A stretch of 64,000 nucleotides of DNA. It comes from an uncultured Collinsella sp. Lineage in GTDB: Bacteria > Actinomycetota > Coriobacteriia > Coriobacteriales > Coriobacteriaceae. A program made the translations under genes and the position numbers. The stretch is taken from contig UQIH01000010.1 in assembly GCA_900541145.1 (NCBI GenBank), positions 1 through 64,000 on the forward strand, read 5' to 3'. Below are positions 9,521-18,034 of the stretch, one piece after another (position 1 is the stretch's first letter; each line of letters begins with the position of its first letter). The notes under the pieces were generated by a model. The model worked only from the letters and a program-made list of their open reading frames with translations, searched no databases and was not told where the DNA came from.

Positions 9521-12500
9521 TCACGCTTCGCCCCAGAATCTATGGTTGTTGCGCAGGAGCTGTGCGGTTTTGTTTTCGGCGGCTGCAATGTCCGCCTCGT
9601 CAGCCTGCCAGGTCCAGTTGCCCGTGGCAACGCCCGGAACGTTCATGCGCGCGTCGTCGCCAAGCCCCAGGATATCCTGTAGCGGCATCATCACTAGGGG
9701 AGCGTCGCTTGCCAGCGCGTCGCTCATCAGCTTGGCCGCCACCTCAACACCGCTCGGTTCATCGCCGCCCGCAAAGGTACGGGTGCACCAACCGGCCAGC
9801 GTCGACGTATCGTGCGTCGAGGTGTACAGAATCTTGCCGGGCGTGGGATGCACACCGCAGCGAACGTCGTAGTCGCTAAACTCCAGCACGTCCATGCCGG
9901 GGAAGCCGCAGGTCGAAGCCATGGCTCGAACACCGGGCGCCAAATAGCCCAGGTCCTCGGCGATAAAGTTGAGCGGACCCAGCTCGTCATAGGCGGTCTG
10001 GAATAGGTCCTTGCCCGGTCCCGCCAGCCAACGACCTTCGGCGCAAGCCTTGCCTGCGGGGATACTGAAGTAGCTGTGGAAGCCCAGGAAGTGATCCAGG
10101 CGTACGCGATCATAGAGCGAAAACGCACGACGCAGGCGATCCATCCACCAGCTATAGCCGTTCTGCTTCATGTGGTCCCAGCGGAACGTCGGGTTGCCCC
10201 ACAACTGGCCCTCGGGAGCAAAGTTGTCGGGCGGCGCACCGGAAATCTCAATCGCCTTGCCGGTATCGGACAGCCAGAAGTTCTCGGGCTCGCTCCACGC
10301 GTCGGCCGAATCGTCGGACACGTACATGGGAATATCGCCGATAACCTCAATTCCTTTCTTGTGCGCATAGTTCATGAGCTCACACCAAGCCAGGTCAAAG
10401 CGGTACTGCATGTACGCCTGAAGCTCGGCCTCGTCGTGGAAGCGTTTGTCGTCGATCAGATGCTCGTTGTAGCGCGCTACATCTGCCGGCCAATCGTGGC
10501 GCGACTCGCCCTCAAAGTACTTCTTAACGGCCATGTAGACGCAGTACTTTTCGAGCCAATCAGCGTTGCGATGTTTAAACGCCGTGTACAGCGGGTCGGC
10601 ATCCTCGCCGCCGTGAGCCTTCCATGCAGCAAAGTCGGCGGCCAGCTCCTCGTGACTCTCGGGCAGCAGGTCAATATTGCCCGCAAAGGCCGAAGGCCCA
10701 GCGTAAGGGGAGCGGAAGAAGTCCGTCGGGTTGACGGGCAGGACTTGCCAGTAGCGCATGCCCATAGCGGCCAGATGGTCGATAAAGCGACGCGTGGGCG
10801 CACCGATTGTGCCGGGCTTGCCGTCATCGGTCGGCACCGATGTGATATGGCACACAACGCCCGCGCCATGATCGAGCGGCTCCTGCAGGCGCTGCTCGGC
10901 ATGGTGATAGATGATCGAGGAGCCCAGCGGGTACAGGTCGAGCGTGACGGTACCGTTGTGGATCTCGCGCTCGTGACCGCTGATCACGTCGCTCGCGCAT
11001 TCGCCGAGCGCCGGAATCGTCACGCGGTGCGAATTGCGCAGGCTGCGGTTGATGATAACCGTCGCGGCCTCGCCGTCTTTGCCCGTTCGGGTGTAAGCCA
11101 AGACTTCGTCGTTGAGCGCAAAGGCCTTGATCTCGCCATCGACCATAAAGGGCAGCGCACGGCGCACGGCAGACGCGTTCTTAACGATGGCCAGCGTGTC
11201 GAAGTCGTGGAGTTGGTCCTTGGTCGGCAGGGTACGGCGGTTGCCCGGATCGGTGAGGCCCTCCAAGCCGTACTCATCGCCGTAATAGATCGAGGGCACA
11301 CCCGGGAAGGTCATCTGCATGAGCGCCGCCAGCCAAAAACGGCTCTTGGCCAGGCCCATCGAGTTGTCGTCCAGGCGCCATTTGCTGCGCTCGCTCTCGG
11401 GCAGCTGTGACTCGTCGGGGCCACCGCCGAGTACTGAGATGATGCGAGGACGGTCGTGGCTCGAAAGCAGATTGAGTGCGCAGGCCAGTGCCTCGCGCGG
11501 GTAGTTCTCGCGCAGTGTCTCGATGTCCTCGGCAGCCTGATAGGCGTTCTTGTAGCCCATCAAAAAGCCGATGACCATGTCGCGGAAGGGGTAGTCCATG
11601 GCAGAGTCGAGCTCAGAGCCCTGCAGATAGCGGCGCAGATGACCGTAGCTAATCTTGTTGGAAGCGTCCTCCCAGACTTCGCCAAGCAACAGCGCGTCGG
11701 GCTTCTCGGCGAGCACGGCCTTTTTGATCTCGGCCAGGAAGCCATCGGAAAGCTCGTCGGCCACATCCAGGCGCCAGCCATGGGCACCAGCACGCAGCCA
11801 TTTGCGAATCACGCCGTCCTTGCCCAGGAGCCGCTCGCGTACCAGCTCGGAGCTCTCGTTGATGGCGGGCATGTTGCCCACGCCCCACCAGCAGTCATAC
11901 GAACCGTCCTCATGGAAGTAAAACGCATCGCGCCACGGCGAGTCCTTGCTCTGCCATGCGCCCACGCCGGGGTAGTTGCCGTAGCGGTTGAAGTAGATCG
12001 AGTCGTCGCCCGTATGGTTGAAGACGCCATCCAGGATGATGGAAATACCGAGCTTCTCGGCCGCCTCGCACAGCTCCGTAAAGTCCTGCTCGGTGCCCAG
12101 AATCGGGTCGATCTTGGTGTAATCGGCCGTGTCGTAGCGGTGGTTGCTTGCGGCCTCAAAGATCGGGTTGAGGTAGATGGCCGTAAAGCCTAGCTCGGCA
12201 ATGCGGGGCAGGTCATTTTGGATACCCTTGAGCGAGCCGCCGTAAAAATCCCAGGTCTTGATGGAGCCGTCTTCGGCACGCTCGTACTCGGGCGGTTCGT
12301 TCCAGTCCTCGACCATGCGGCGCTGGATTCCGTTGCGAGGTTTTTCGACCACGGCCAGCGTGCGCTCGCGCCAGTTTTCGTCGCGGGCATAGCGATCGGG
12401 GAAGATCTGGTAGACCATGCCGCGCTCGTACCACTCGGGACGCACTTCGCGGTGCTTATAGACGGTAATCTGGAAGGACGGCACCTCGGCGTAGTCGTAG

Positions 12501-12817
12501 GTCACACCCTCGCCACCGGTGCGACCCTGCGGTGCACCCAAGCGGACCTCGGGCTGGCCTTCGATATTGCAGATAAAGCTGTACCAGATAAGACAGGGCT
12601 CGGTGCACTCAAGCTCTACGGTAAATATGCCGTCGCCCTCGTGCGTCATGGGATACAGAGACTCACCGATTTCATCGACCCAGGTACGCAGGGTAAGCGT
12701 TGCCTGGTTGGGGTCGGCATCCTCCAAAATCACCGATAGCGAAACGGAAGTTCCAGTGGTCACAGCGCCAAACGGAGTACGAAACTGCGGCAGACGGCTG
12801 TTGTGAATCAATCTCAT
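9521..12817 (-). CDS. Bifunctional GH13 alpha-glucan hydrolase / GH77 4-alpha-glucanotransferase
   Basis: A 1098-residue fusion. Residues 1-120 resemble the N-terminal beta-sandwich of neopullulanase-type GH13 enzymes. Residues 130-620 form a GH13 barrel with all catalytic regions: DGVFNHTGDD (about 260), GWRLDVADEL with the nucleophile Asp (about 346), LLGEVWED with the acid/base Glu (about 376) and SSHDRPRI (about 452). From about 655 a MalQ domain follows: YWQVLPVNPTD, RLDHFLGF near 905 (nucleophile Asp), AEDLGYLAPGV near 953 and THDTSTLAGW near 1000. It should debranch or hydrolyse alpha-glucans and disproportionate the resulting maltodextrins in the cytosol (no signal peptide). It lies downstream of the glg cluster on the same strand, but a terminator-like hairpin and its own 430-base upstream region argue for separate control. 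A weak GGAC lies ahead of the ATG. Confidence 0.92.
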   Translation of the reverse strand: MRLIHNSRLPQFRTPFGAVTTGTSVSLSVILEDADPNQATLTLRTWVDEIGESLYPMTHEGDGIFTVELECTEPCLIWYSFICNIEGQPEVRLGAPQGRTGGEGVTYDYAEVPSFQITVYKHREVRPEWYERGMVYQIFPDRYARDENWRERTLAVVEKPRNGIQRRMVEDWNEPPEYERAEDGSIKTWDFYGGSLKGIQNDLPRIAELGFTAIYLNPIFEAASNHRYDTADYTKIDPILGTEQDFTELCEAAEKLGISIILDGVFNHTGDDSIYFNRYGNYPGVGAWQSKDSPWRDAFYFHEDGSYDCWWGVGNMPAINESSELVRERLLGKDGVIRKWLRAGAHGWRLDVADELSDGFLAEIKKAVLAEKPDALLLGEVWEDASNKISYGHLRRYLQGSELDSAMDYPFRDMVIGFLMGYKNAYQAAEDIETLRENYPREALACALNLLSSHDRPRIISVLGGGPDESQLPESERSKWRLDDNSMGLAKSRFWLAALMQMTFPGVPSIYYGDEYGLEGLTDPGNRRTLPTKDQLHDFDTLAIVKNASAVRRALPFMVDGEIKAFALNDEVLAYTRTGKDGEAATVIINRSLRNSHRVTIPALGECASDVISGHEREIHNGTVTLDLYPLGSSIIYHHAEQRLQEPLDHGAGVVCHITSVPTDDGKPGTIGAPTRRFIDHLAAMGMRYWQVLPVNPTDFFRSPYAGPSAFAGNIDLLPESHEELAADFAAWKAHGGEDADPLYTAFKHRNADWLEKYCVYMAVKKYFEGESRHDWPADVARYNEHLIDDKRFHDEAELQAYMQYRFDLAWCELMNYAHKKGIEVIGDIPMYVSDDSADAWSEPENFWLSDTGKAIEISGAPPDNFAPEGQLWGNPTFRWDHMKQNGYSWWMDRLRRAFSLYDRVRLDHFLGFHSYFSIPAGKACAEGRWLAGPGKDLFQTAYDELGPLNFIAEDLGYLAPGVRAMASTCGFPGMDVLEFSDYDVRCGVHPTPGKILYTSTHDTSTLAGWCTRTFAGGDEPSGVEVAAKLMSDALASDAPLVMMPLQDILGLGDDARMNVPGVATGNWTWQADEADIAAAENKTAQLLRNNHRFWGEA

Positions 12818-12914
12818 AATTCGGTCCAGTTCAATAGAATCACGGCCTGCGGGCCATGGGCTTTACGCACTGGATGTAAGTATATCTGTTGTACACAGGC
12901 TGTATAAACAACAT

Positions 12915-12962
12915 CCGTTTACCATCGGCGAACGGTTGTCCTAGAAAATCGTTTTACCATCC
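12915..12962 (-). promoter_or_regulatory. Pair of GGTAAA(A)CG operator-like sites upstream of the glucanotransferase gene
   Basis: On the minus strand ATGGTAAACGG (12925-12915) and GGATGGTAAAACGA (12962-12949) form two direct copies about 35 bases apart, 100-140 bases upstream of the gene start. The same GGTAAAACG half-site recurs several times in the glgB/HAD spacer. LacI-family operators often have such half-sites meeting at a central CG, so a maltodextrin/glycogen repressor is a reasonable inference. A looser copy (GGTAAAAGCGTTGCCAA) lies at 13087-13103. No regulator gene is in the window. Confidence 0.4.
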
Positions 12963-13024
12963 AAATTATCGCGATATTCGAAAACGCCCAGGCGGATACT
13001 ATTTGTAGTCAAACAAAAGTACAT

Positions 13025-13156
13025 CGGTTTACTACGACGAATTGAATGATCTCAACCACAGTCATTTTTGTGATACTAAAACCGCAGGTAAAAGCGTTGC
13101 CAATTTCGTAGATTGCACGCCGTGGTCGGCCAGAGCTATTTTGTCGTAGTAAACCG
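13025..13156. repeat. Widely spaced 14-bp perfect inverted repeat
   Basis: CGGTTTACTACGAC (13025-13038) and its exact inverse (13143-13156) flank 104 bases between the glgA terminator and the glucanotransferase upstream region. An 11-base part (GGTTTACTACG) recurs at 39187-39197. It may be paired regulator sites or the ends of a small mobile element; no target duplication is visible. With the operator-like sites this accounts for the 12818-13246 spacer, which has no coding sequence I can support. Confidence 0.45.
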
Positions 13157-13188
13157 GCCCTCTTTTTAATACAGAAGTTCAACCAAGA

Positions 13189-13218
13189 AGAGGGCGCCTG
13201 GTTGGGGCGCCCTCTTTT
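13189..13218. terminator. Terminator-like hairpin downstream of glgA
   Basis: AGAGGGCGCC (13189-13198) pairs perfectly with GGCGCCCTCT (13206-13215). The T-run is better on the plus strand (TTTTGC) than on the minus strand (TTCTTGG), but its place 30 bases past the glgA stop suggests it ends the glg transcript. Confidence 0.6.
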
Positions 13219-13246
13219 GCATTGGATTAAGTTTTAATCGTCCAGA

Positions 13247-15556
13247 CTAGTGGCGCTTGCGGGTGGCCGTTGCCTTGCGGACAGAGGTCTTCTTGGTCGG
13301 GGCCTTTTCCTCGACCGGAGTGGCGGGGGAGACCGGGGCCTCCTTGGCGGATTTGGTCTTTGTCGTAGCCTTTGGAGCGGTCTTGACCTCGGCGACCTTC
13401 GGCGTCGGCTCGGCCTTTACTGCGGGCTTGTCCTCGTCCTTAGCCTCTGCCTTGGGAGCTGCAGCCTTGGCCGTGGCCTTCTTGGCCGTCGTCGTAGAGC
13501 GCTTGCGCGTGGTGGTCTTGGCGGTCGGCTTTGCCTCGACAGCTGCCTTGGCCTTGGGCTCGGAGGGCGCCTCCTCGACCTTGACGGCGGGCTTTGCAGC
13601 AGCCTTCGGGGTCGTCTTCGCGGCGGCCTTCGTCGTAGCAGCCTTCGTGTTCGTCGACTTCGCTGCCGTGGTCTTCTTGGCTGCCGTTGCCTTCTTGGTG
13701 GTCGCGGCCGTCTTCTTGGCAGCGGTCTTGGCCGGAGCCTTTGCCGCGGGCTCGGCCTTTACCTCGGGAGCGACCTCGGCCTCGGCAGCTTTCTTGGCAG
13801 CGGCGGTCGTACGCTTGCGCGTAGTCGATGCCTTGGCAGCTGTTGCCTTAGCGGCGCTAGTCTTGCTAGCAGCGGCCTTCGTGGTCGTGGCCTTCTTAGC
13901 CGTCGTCTTGCGGGCCGTCGTCTTCTTGGCGGCAGGCTTCGCGGCGGGCTTAACTTCGGCCTCGGCCGCCGGCTTCTCCTCGGCCTTGGGCTCCTCAGCG
14001 GCAGCGGGCTCCTTAACGGGCGCCGCAGACTCGGCCTCAGCAGCAACCGGCTCATCGACAGCCGAAGCCTCCACAGCCGCCGGCCTCTCAATCTCCGGGT
14101 GCATAAAGAAGTACAGGTCCAGATACTTATCGGCCGAGCGCGTCCAGCTAAAGTCCTGGCTCATGGCCTGTGTGACCAGCTGATCCCAGGCCTCGCGATT
14201 ATCCCAGAACAGGCGTGCCGCACGGAACACCGCGTCGCCCATCTCGTCGCCGTTAAAGTTGCTAAACGAGAAGCCCGTGCCCTCGCCGGTAAACTCGTTG
14301 TACGGCTGTACGGTGTCCTTCAGGCCACCGGTCTCGCGCACGATGGGCAGGGTGCCGTAACGCATGGCGATGATCTGCGACAGGCCGCAGGGCTCAAACT
14401 TCGAAGGCATCAGGAACATGTCGGCGGCGGCGTACATGCGCTGCGACAACGCAGGATCGAACTCGATGCGCGCGGCCATGGTGCCGGGGTACTTGTCCTG
14501 GAAGTAGCGCAGACCGTCCTCGTAGTCGCGGTCGCCGGTGCCCAGTACCGCCACCTGCACGCCGCCGGCCAGGATGCGGTCGAGCGCGTACATGACCAGG
14601 TCTAGGCCCTTCTGGCGCGTCAGACGCGTGACCATAACCATGAGCGGACGGTCGTCGCGGACCTCGAGCCCCAGCTCTTCCTGCAGCTTGGCCTTGCACA
14701 CAGCCTTGCCGGAACGGTCGTCGACCGTGTAGTTGGCGGCAATGCGCTTGTCGGTTGCCGGGTCAAAGCCCGCAACGTCAATGCCGTTGAGGATGCCCTG
14801 CAGCGCATAGGAGCGCTCGCGTAGCACGCCGTCCAGGCCCTCGCCAAACTCGGGCGTCTGAATCTCGCCCGCATAGGTGGGGCTCACCGTGGTGATGGCA
14901 TCGGCATAGTGCAGCGCGCCCAGCATGTAGTTGATGCTGCAGGCGTCGCAGCGCAACTGCGAGGCGGCCGCGGGAATATGCGCCACACCCAGGATGTCCT
15001 CCATCACGGTGTCGCTAAACTGGCCCTGGAACGCCACGTTGTGGATCGAGAACACGGTCTTGACGCGGTCGTACAGCGGCAGGCCCTGGTAGAACTCGCG
15101 CAAGAACACGGGCGCCAGCGCGGTCTGCCAGTCGTTGCAGTGCAGGATGTCGCACTCAAAACCGGCCGGCAGATGCTGCAGGCTCTCGGTGATGGCCTTG
15201 GAGAAAAACGCAAAACGCTCGCCGTCGTCAAAGAAGCCGTACGGATAGTCGCGCGCAAAGTAGCGCTCGTTGTCTACGAACATATAGGTGACGCCGTCGC
15301 GCTCGAGCTTCTCGAGACCGCAGTACTCGTTGCGCCAGCCCAGGCTCACGTAAAAGTCGGCAAAGTGCTCCATCTGCGCCTTGTACTCGTCCTTGATGGT
15401 GGCGTACTTGGGCACCATCACGATGACCTCGGCGCCGGCGCGCACGAGTGCTGCAGGCAGCGAGCCCGCCACGTCACCCAGGCCACCGGTCTTAACAAAC
15501 GGTGCGCACTCGGCCGAGGCAAACACGATCTGCATCTTTTTGCTGGAATCTGCCAT
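13247..15556 (-). CDS. glgA: Glycogen synthase with a histone-H1-like C-terminal tail
   Basis: Residues 1 to about 485 are a complete GT5 ADP-glucose glycogen synthase: KTGGLGDVAG near residue 21 (ADP-glucose binding), a GT-B fold, and the EPCGLSQ motif near 386. Family members are usually about 480 residues; this one has 769. The extra 284 residues are almost only Lys, Ala, Thr, Val, Pro and Glu, with many AKKTTA, ARKTTAKK and KAAAKT repeats ending in ATRKRH, like histone-H1/AlgP-type tails. The branching enzyme upstream has a shorter tail of the same type. ATG 15556 is chosen because GGGAGA lies four bases before it; ATG 15568 would place the ribosome site inside the gene. It is the last gene of the glgB-P-C-D-A cluster. 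Confidence 0.93.
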   Translation of the reverse strand: MADSSKKMQIVFASAECAPFVKTGGLGDVAGSLPAALVRAGAEVIVMVPKYATIKDEYKAQMEHFADFYVSLGWRNEYCGLEKLERDGVTYMFVDNERYFARDYPYGFFDDGERFAFFSKAITESLQHLPAGFECDILHCNDWQTALAPVFLREFYQGLPLYDRVKTVFSIHNVAFQGQFSDTVMEDILGVAHIPAAASQLRCDACSINYMLGALHYADAITTVSPTYAGEIQTPEFGEGLDGVLRERSYALQGILNGIDVAGFDPATDKRIAANYTVDDRSGKAVCKAKLQEELGLEVRDDRPLMVMVTRLTRQKGLDLVMYALDRILAGGVQVAVLGTGDRDYEDGLRYFQDKYPGTMAARIEFDPALSQRMYAAADMFLMPSKFEPCGLSQIIAMRYGTLPIVRETGGLKDTVQPYNEFTGEGTGFSFSNFNGDEMGDAVFRAARLFWDNREAWDQLVTQAMSQDFSWTRSADKYLDLYFFMHPEIERPAAVEASAVDEPVAAEAESAAPVKEPAAAEEPKAEEKPAAEAEVKPAAKPAAKKTTARKTTAKKATTTKAAASKTSAAKATAAKASTTRKRTTAAAKKAAEAEVAPEVKAEPAAKAPAKTAAKKTAATTKKATAAKKTTAAKSTNTKAATTKAAAKTTPKAAAKPAVKVEEAPSEPKAKAAVEAKPTAKTTTRKRSTTTAKKATAKAAAPKAEAKDEDKPAVKAEPTPKVAEVKTAPKATTKTKSAKEAPVSPATPVEEKAPTKKTSVRKATATRKRH

Positions 15557-15579
15557 ATTGTCTCCCATGTTGCAATTCG

Positions 15580-15615
15580 AGAATAGCCGCCTGGCGCTAA
15601 CCGGGCGGCTATTCT
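15580..15615 (-). other. Intercistronic hairpin between glgD and glgA
   Basis: AGAATAGCCGCC and GGCGGCTATTCT form a perfect 12-bp stem with a 12-base loop, 24 bases upstream of the glgA start. There is no T-run, so it looks more like an mRNA-stability or processing hairpin than a terminator; it could make glgA expression differ from glgCD. Confidence 0.5.
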
Positions 15616-15646
15616 ACATGTTACGAGCGATGTTGCGGTGCCAACG

Positions 15647-16774
15647 TTAACGTACGATGGTGGTGTCGGAAGTTAACGGAGCCTTGCCCAGCACCAGGAT
15701 GTTCTCGGGCGTGCCGCGAAGCTCGGTGTTGGTGGGAACCACGTTGTTCTTGTCCAGGATGGCGTTCTCAACGCGTGCGCCGCTCTTGATGATGCAGCTC
15801 TGGTTGATGATCGAGTTGGTCACCGAGGCGCCCTCCTCGACCACGACGCCGCGCGACAGGATCGAGTTGCGCACGGTGCCCTTGATGATGCAGCCGGCCG
15901 AGATGATCGAGTTGCACGCGTGGCTGCCGGTCGCATAGCGCGAAGGCGGCACGTCGTGGGCCTTGGTCAGAATCGGGCGCTCGGGGTCAAAGAGCTGGTC
16001 GGCCACGGTCTGGTCGAGCAGGTCCATGCTGCGGCGATACAGCGACTTTTCGCTAAACACGCCCACGACCTCGCCCTTGTACTCGTAGCTGCACACGTCG
16101 ATGTTGCCAAAGTCGCCCTGGAGTGCCTCGAGCAGGTCCAGATAGTCGGCGGCCTGGTAGTGGTCGATGATCTCGAGCAGCGTCTCGCGGTTGACGATGC
16201 AGCAGTCCATAGAGGCGTTGTCGCCGTACACGACGCCGGCGCTCACGCCCGTCAGACGGCCGTTCTCGTTGATCTGCAGCTTGGTCTCGTCATCGACGTT
16301 GCGCGTGGCCTTGCAGTACACCACGGTCATCTGGGCACCGGAGTTCTCGTGCGCGTCAATGATGGTGTTGAGGTCCATGTTAAAGATGATGTTGGTGCCC
16401 ATCATCACAACATAGGGCTTGTCCGAGCGCTGGAACAGCGTCTTGTTGGAGATGATGTCGCGCAGCAGGAAGCGCATGCCGCCCTTGGTGGTGCCATACG
16501 CGTTGCCGGGCACCATGAACAGGCCGCCCTTCTTGCGGTCCAGGCCCCAGTCCTTGCCCGAGCCCACGTGGTCGATCAGGGAACGGTAGTTGCCCGGCAT
16601 GACGACACCGACGGTCTTGATGCCGGCATTCATCATGTTAGACAGCGGGAAGTCGATCAGGCGGTAGCGACCCAAAAACGGAACGGACGCGATGGGACGG
16701 TCCTTGAGCAGCACGCTGCCGTAGGTCGAAGAGTAGTTAGCGGTGATGTAACCGATGGCCTTGCGATTGATCAT
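15647..16774 (-). CDS. glgD: Glucose-1-phosphate adenylyltransferase subunit GlgD
   Basis: A 375-residue paralogue of GlgC, typical of the GlgD subunit that pairs with GlgC in Firmicutes and related bacteria. It keeps the nucleotidyltransferase fold (FLGRYRLIDFPLSNMMNAGI) and a C-terminal left-handed beta-helix of hexapeptide repeats (IISAGCIIKGTV, SILSRGVVVEEGA). The N-terminal GGxGxRL loop of catalytic subunits is absent (IGYITANYSSTYGSVLL instead), so it is probably regulatory or helper to GlgC. ATG 16774 is 4 bases beyond the glgC stop and has AAGGGGG upstream; the two are certainly co-transcribed. Confidence 0.92.
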   Translation of the reverse strand: MINRKAIGYITANYSSTYGSVLLKDRPIASVPFLGRYRLIDFPLSNMMNAGIKTVGVVMPGNYRSLIDHVGSGKDWGLDRKKGGLFMVPGNAYGTTKGGMRFLLRDIISNKTLFQRSDKPYVVMMGTNIIFNMDLNTIIDAHENSGAQMTVVYCKATRNVDDETKLQINENGRLTGVSAGVVYGDNASMDCCIVNRETLLEIIDHYQAADYLDLLEALQGDFGNIDVCSYEYKGEVVGVFSEKSLYRRSMDLLDQTVADQLFDPERPILTKAHDVPPSRYATGSHACNSIISAGCIIKGTVRNSILSRGVVVEEGASVTNSIINQSCIIKSGARVENAILDKNNVVPTNTELRGTPENILVLGKAPLTSDTTIVR

Positions 16775-16778
16775 CGGA

Positions 16779-17927
16779 TCATTCCCCCTTCCCGATAACG
16801 ACGTCATTTCCAACGACGGCCGTATCCTTGGTGGTATCGACAGAGCCGAGCTTCACGCCCTCTTCGACCGTGGAGTTCTCGCCCAAAATAGCGCGGCAGA
16901 TGTGCGCGCCGCTCTTAACGTGCGCACCCGGCAGCAGCACAGAGTCCTCGACCACGGCGCGCTCCTCGATGATGACATCGGTCGAAAGGATCGAGTGGCG
17001 AGCGGTGCCGTAGATCTTGCAGCCGTTGGAGACCAAGCAGTCGTCCAGGCGACCATCCGGGCCAATGTAGTGCGGCGGACGCGTGGTGATGTTGGACATG
17101 ATGGGGAAGTGCTTGTCGAACAGATCGAACTCGGGGTTGTTGCCCAGCAGGTCCATCGAGGTCTCGTGGAAGCTGGCGATGGTGCCGACGTCCTTCCAAA
17201 AGCCGTGGAATTCGTAGCTGTACAGGCGCTTGTTCTCGCCGAGCAGCTTGGGGATGATGTCCTTGCCAAAGTCGTGGCTCGAGCGCTGGTCCAGAGCATC
17301 CTCCTCGAGTGCCTCGATCAGCACGTCGGCCGAGAAGATGTAGATGCCCATGGACGCGAGGTTCGAATCGGGCTTATCGGGCTTCTCGGTGAACTTGGTG
17401 ATGCGGCCGTCCTCGGGGTCGGTGGTCAGGATGCCAAAGCGGCTGGCCTCCTCCCACGGCACGGGCATAACGCTCACCGTGAGGTCGGCGTTGTTCTCAA
17501 TGTGCGTCTTGAGCATCTTGCGGTAGTCCATGCGATACAGGTGATCGCCCGAAAGAATCAGGACGTACTTGGGGTCGTTGGCTTTGATGTAGTCAAGGTT
17601 CTGCGTAATGGCGTCGGCCGTGCCCGCATACCAGGCGCCGCCGGTCTGCGTCTCGTACGGCGGCAGGATCGACACGCCACCGTCGCGGCTGTCCAGATCC
17701 CACGCCTCGCCGGAGCCCACATAGGCGTGCAGCAGATAGGGGCGATACTGCGTCAGAACGCCCACCGTGTCGATGCCCGAGTTGGAGCAGTTGGAGAGCG
17801 AAAAGTCGATAATGCGGAACTTGCCACCAAAGCTAACCGCCGGCTTGGCGATCTTTTGGGTGAGTGCCCCCAATCGGCTGCCCTGTCCTCCTGCGAGGAG
17901 CATCGCGATGCATTCTTTCTTACTCAT
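16779..17927 (-). CDS. glgC: Glucose-1-phosphate adenylyltransferase, catalytic subunit
   Basis: Makes ADP-glucose from ATP and glucose-1-phosphate, the committed step of bacterial glycogen synthesis. The 382-residue product has the catalytic loop AMLLAGGQGSRLGALT (about 8-23), KPAVSFGGKFRIIDF, the substrate-site segment GTADAITQN, the SGDHLYRMDY motif and EKPDKPDS with the conserved glucose-1-phosphate Lys. The C-terminal beta-helix (STDVIIEERAVVEDSVL) is present. An AGAAGGAG ribosome site precedes the start. It lies between glgP and glgD in the cluster. Confidence 0.96.
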   Translation of the reverse strand: MSKKECIAMLLAGGQGSRLGALTQKIAKPAVSFGGKFRIIDFSLSNCSNSGIDTVGVLTQYRPYLLHAYVGSGEAWDLDSRDGGVSILPPYETQTGGAWYAGTADAITQNLDYIKANDPKYVLILSGDHLYRMDYRKMLKTHIENNADLTVSVMPVPWEEASRFGILTTDPEDGRITKFTEKPDKPDSNLASMGIYIFSADVLIEALEEDALDQRSSHDFGKDIIPKLLGENKRLYSYEFHGFWKDVGTIASFHETSMDLLGNNPEFDLFDKHFPIMSNITTRPPHYIGPDGRLDDCLVSNGCKIYGTARHSILSTDVIIEERAVVEDSVLLPGAHVKSGAHICRAILGENSTVEEGVKLGSVDTTKDTAVVGNDVVIGKGE

Positions 17928-17967
17928 CGATTTCTCCTTCTGTCATCGATGTTCCTAAACCCATTAG

Positions 17968-17998
17968 CGACGGGCGCGGCGCAACGTCGCACCCGTCG
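17968..17998 (-). other. Intercistronic hairpin between glgP and glgC
   Basis: CGACGGGCGCGGCG (17968-17981) can pair with CGTCGCACCCGTCG (17985-17998) as 12 Watson-Crick plus 2 wobble pairs (on one strand) around CAA. No T-run follows. It lies in the 107-base gap, like the glgD/glgA hairpin. Confidence 0.4.
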
Positions 17999-18034
17999 AG
18001 TAATGCCGTGCTGGCATAGGGGAGCTCGCGGCCT

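Noticed and set aside
10076..11410. 444-codon plus-strand frame opposite the glucanotransferase
   Set aside because: Shadow of a gene with intact catalytic motifs on the other strand.
13250..14605. Plus-strand frames opposite the glgA tail
   Set aside because: Leu/Gly/Arg-rich or Ala/Val-rich repeats are the mirror image of the Lys/Ala repeats; no independent evidence.
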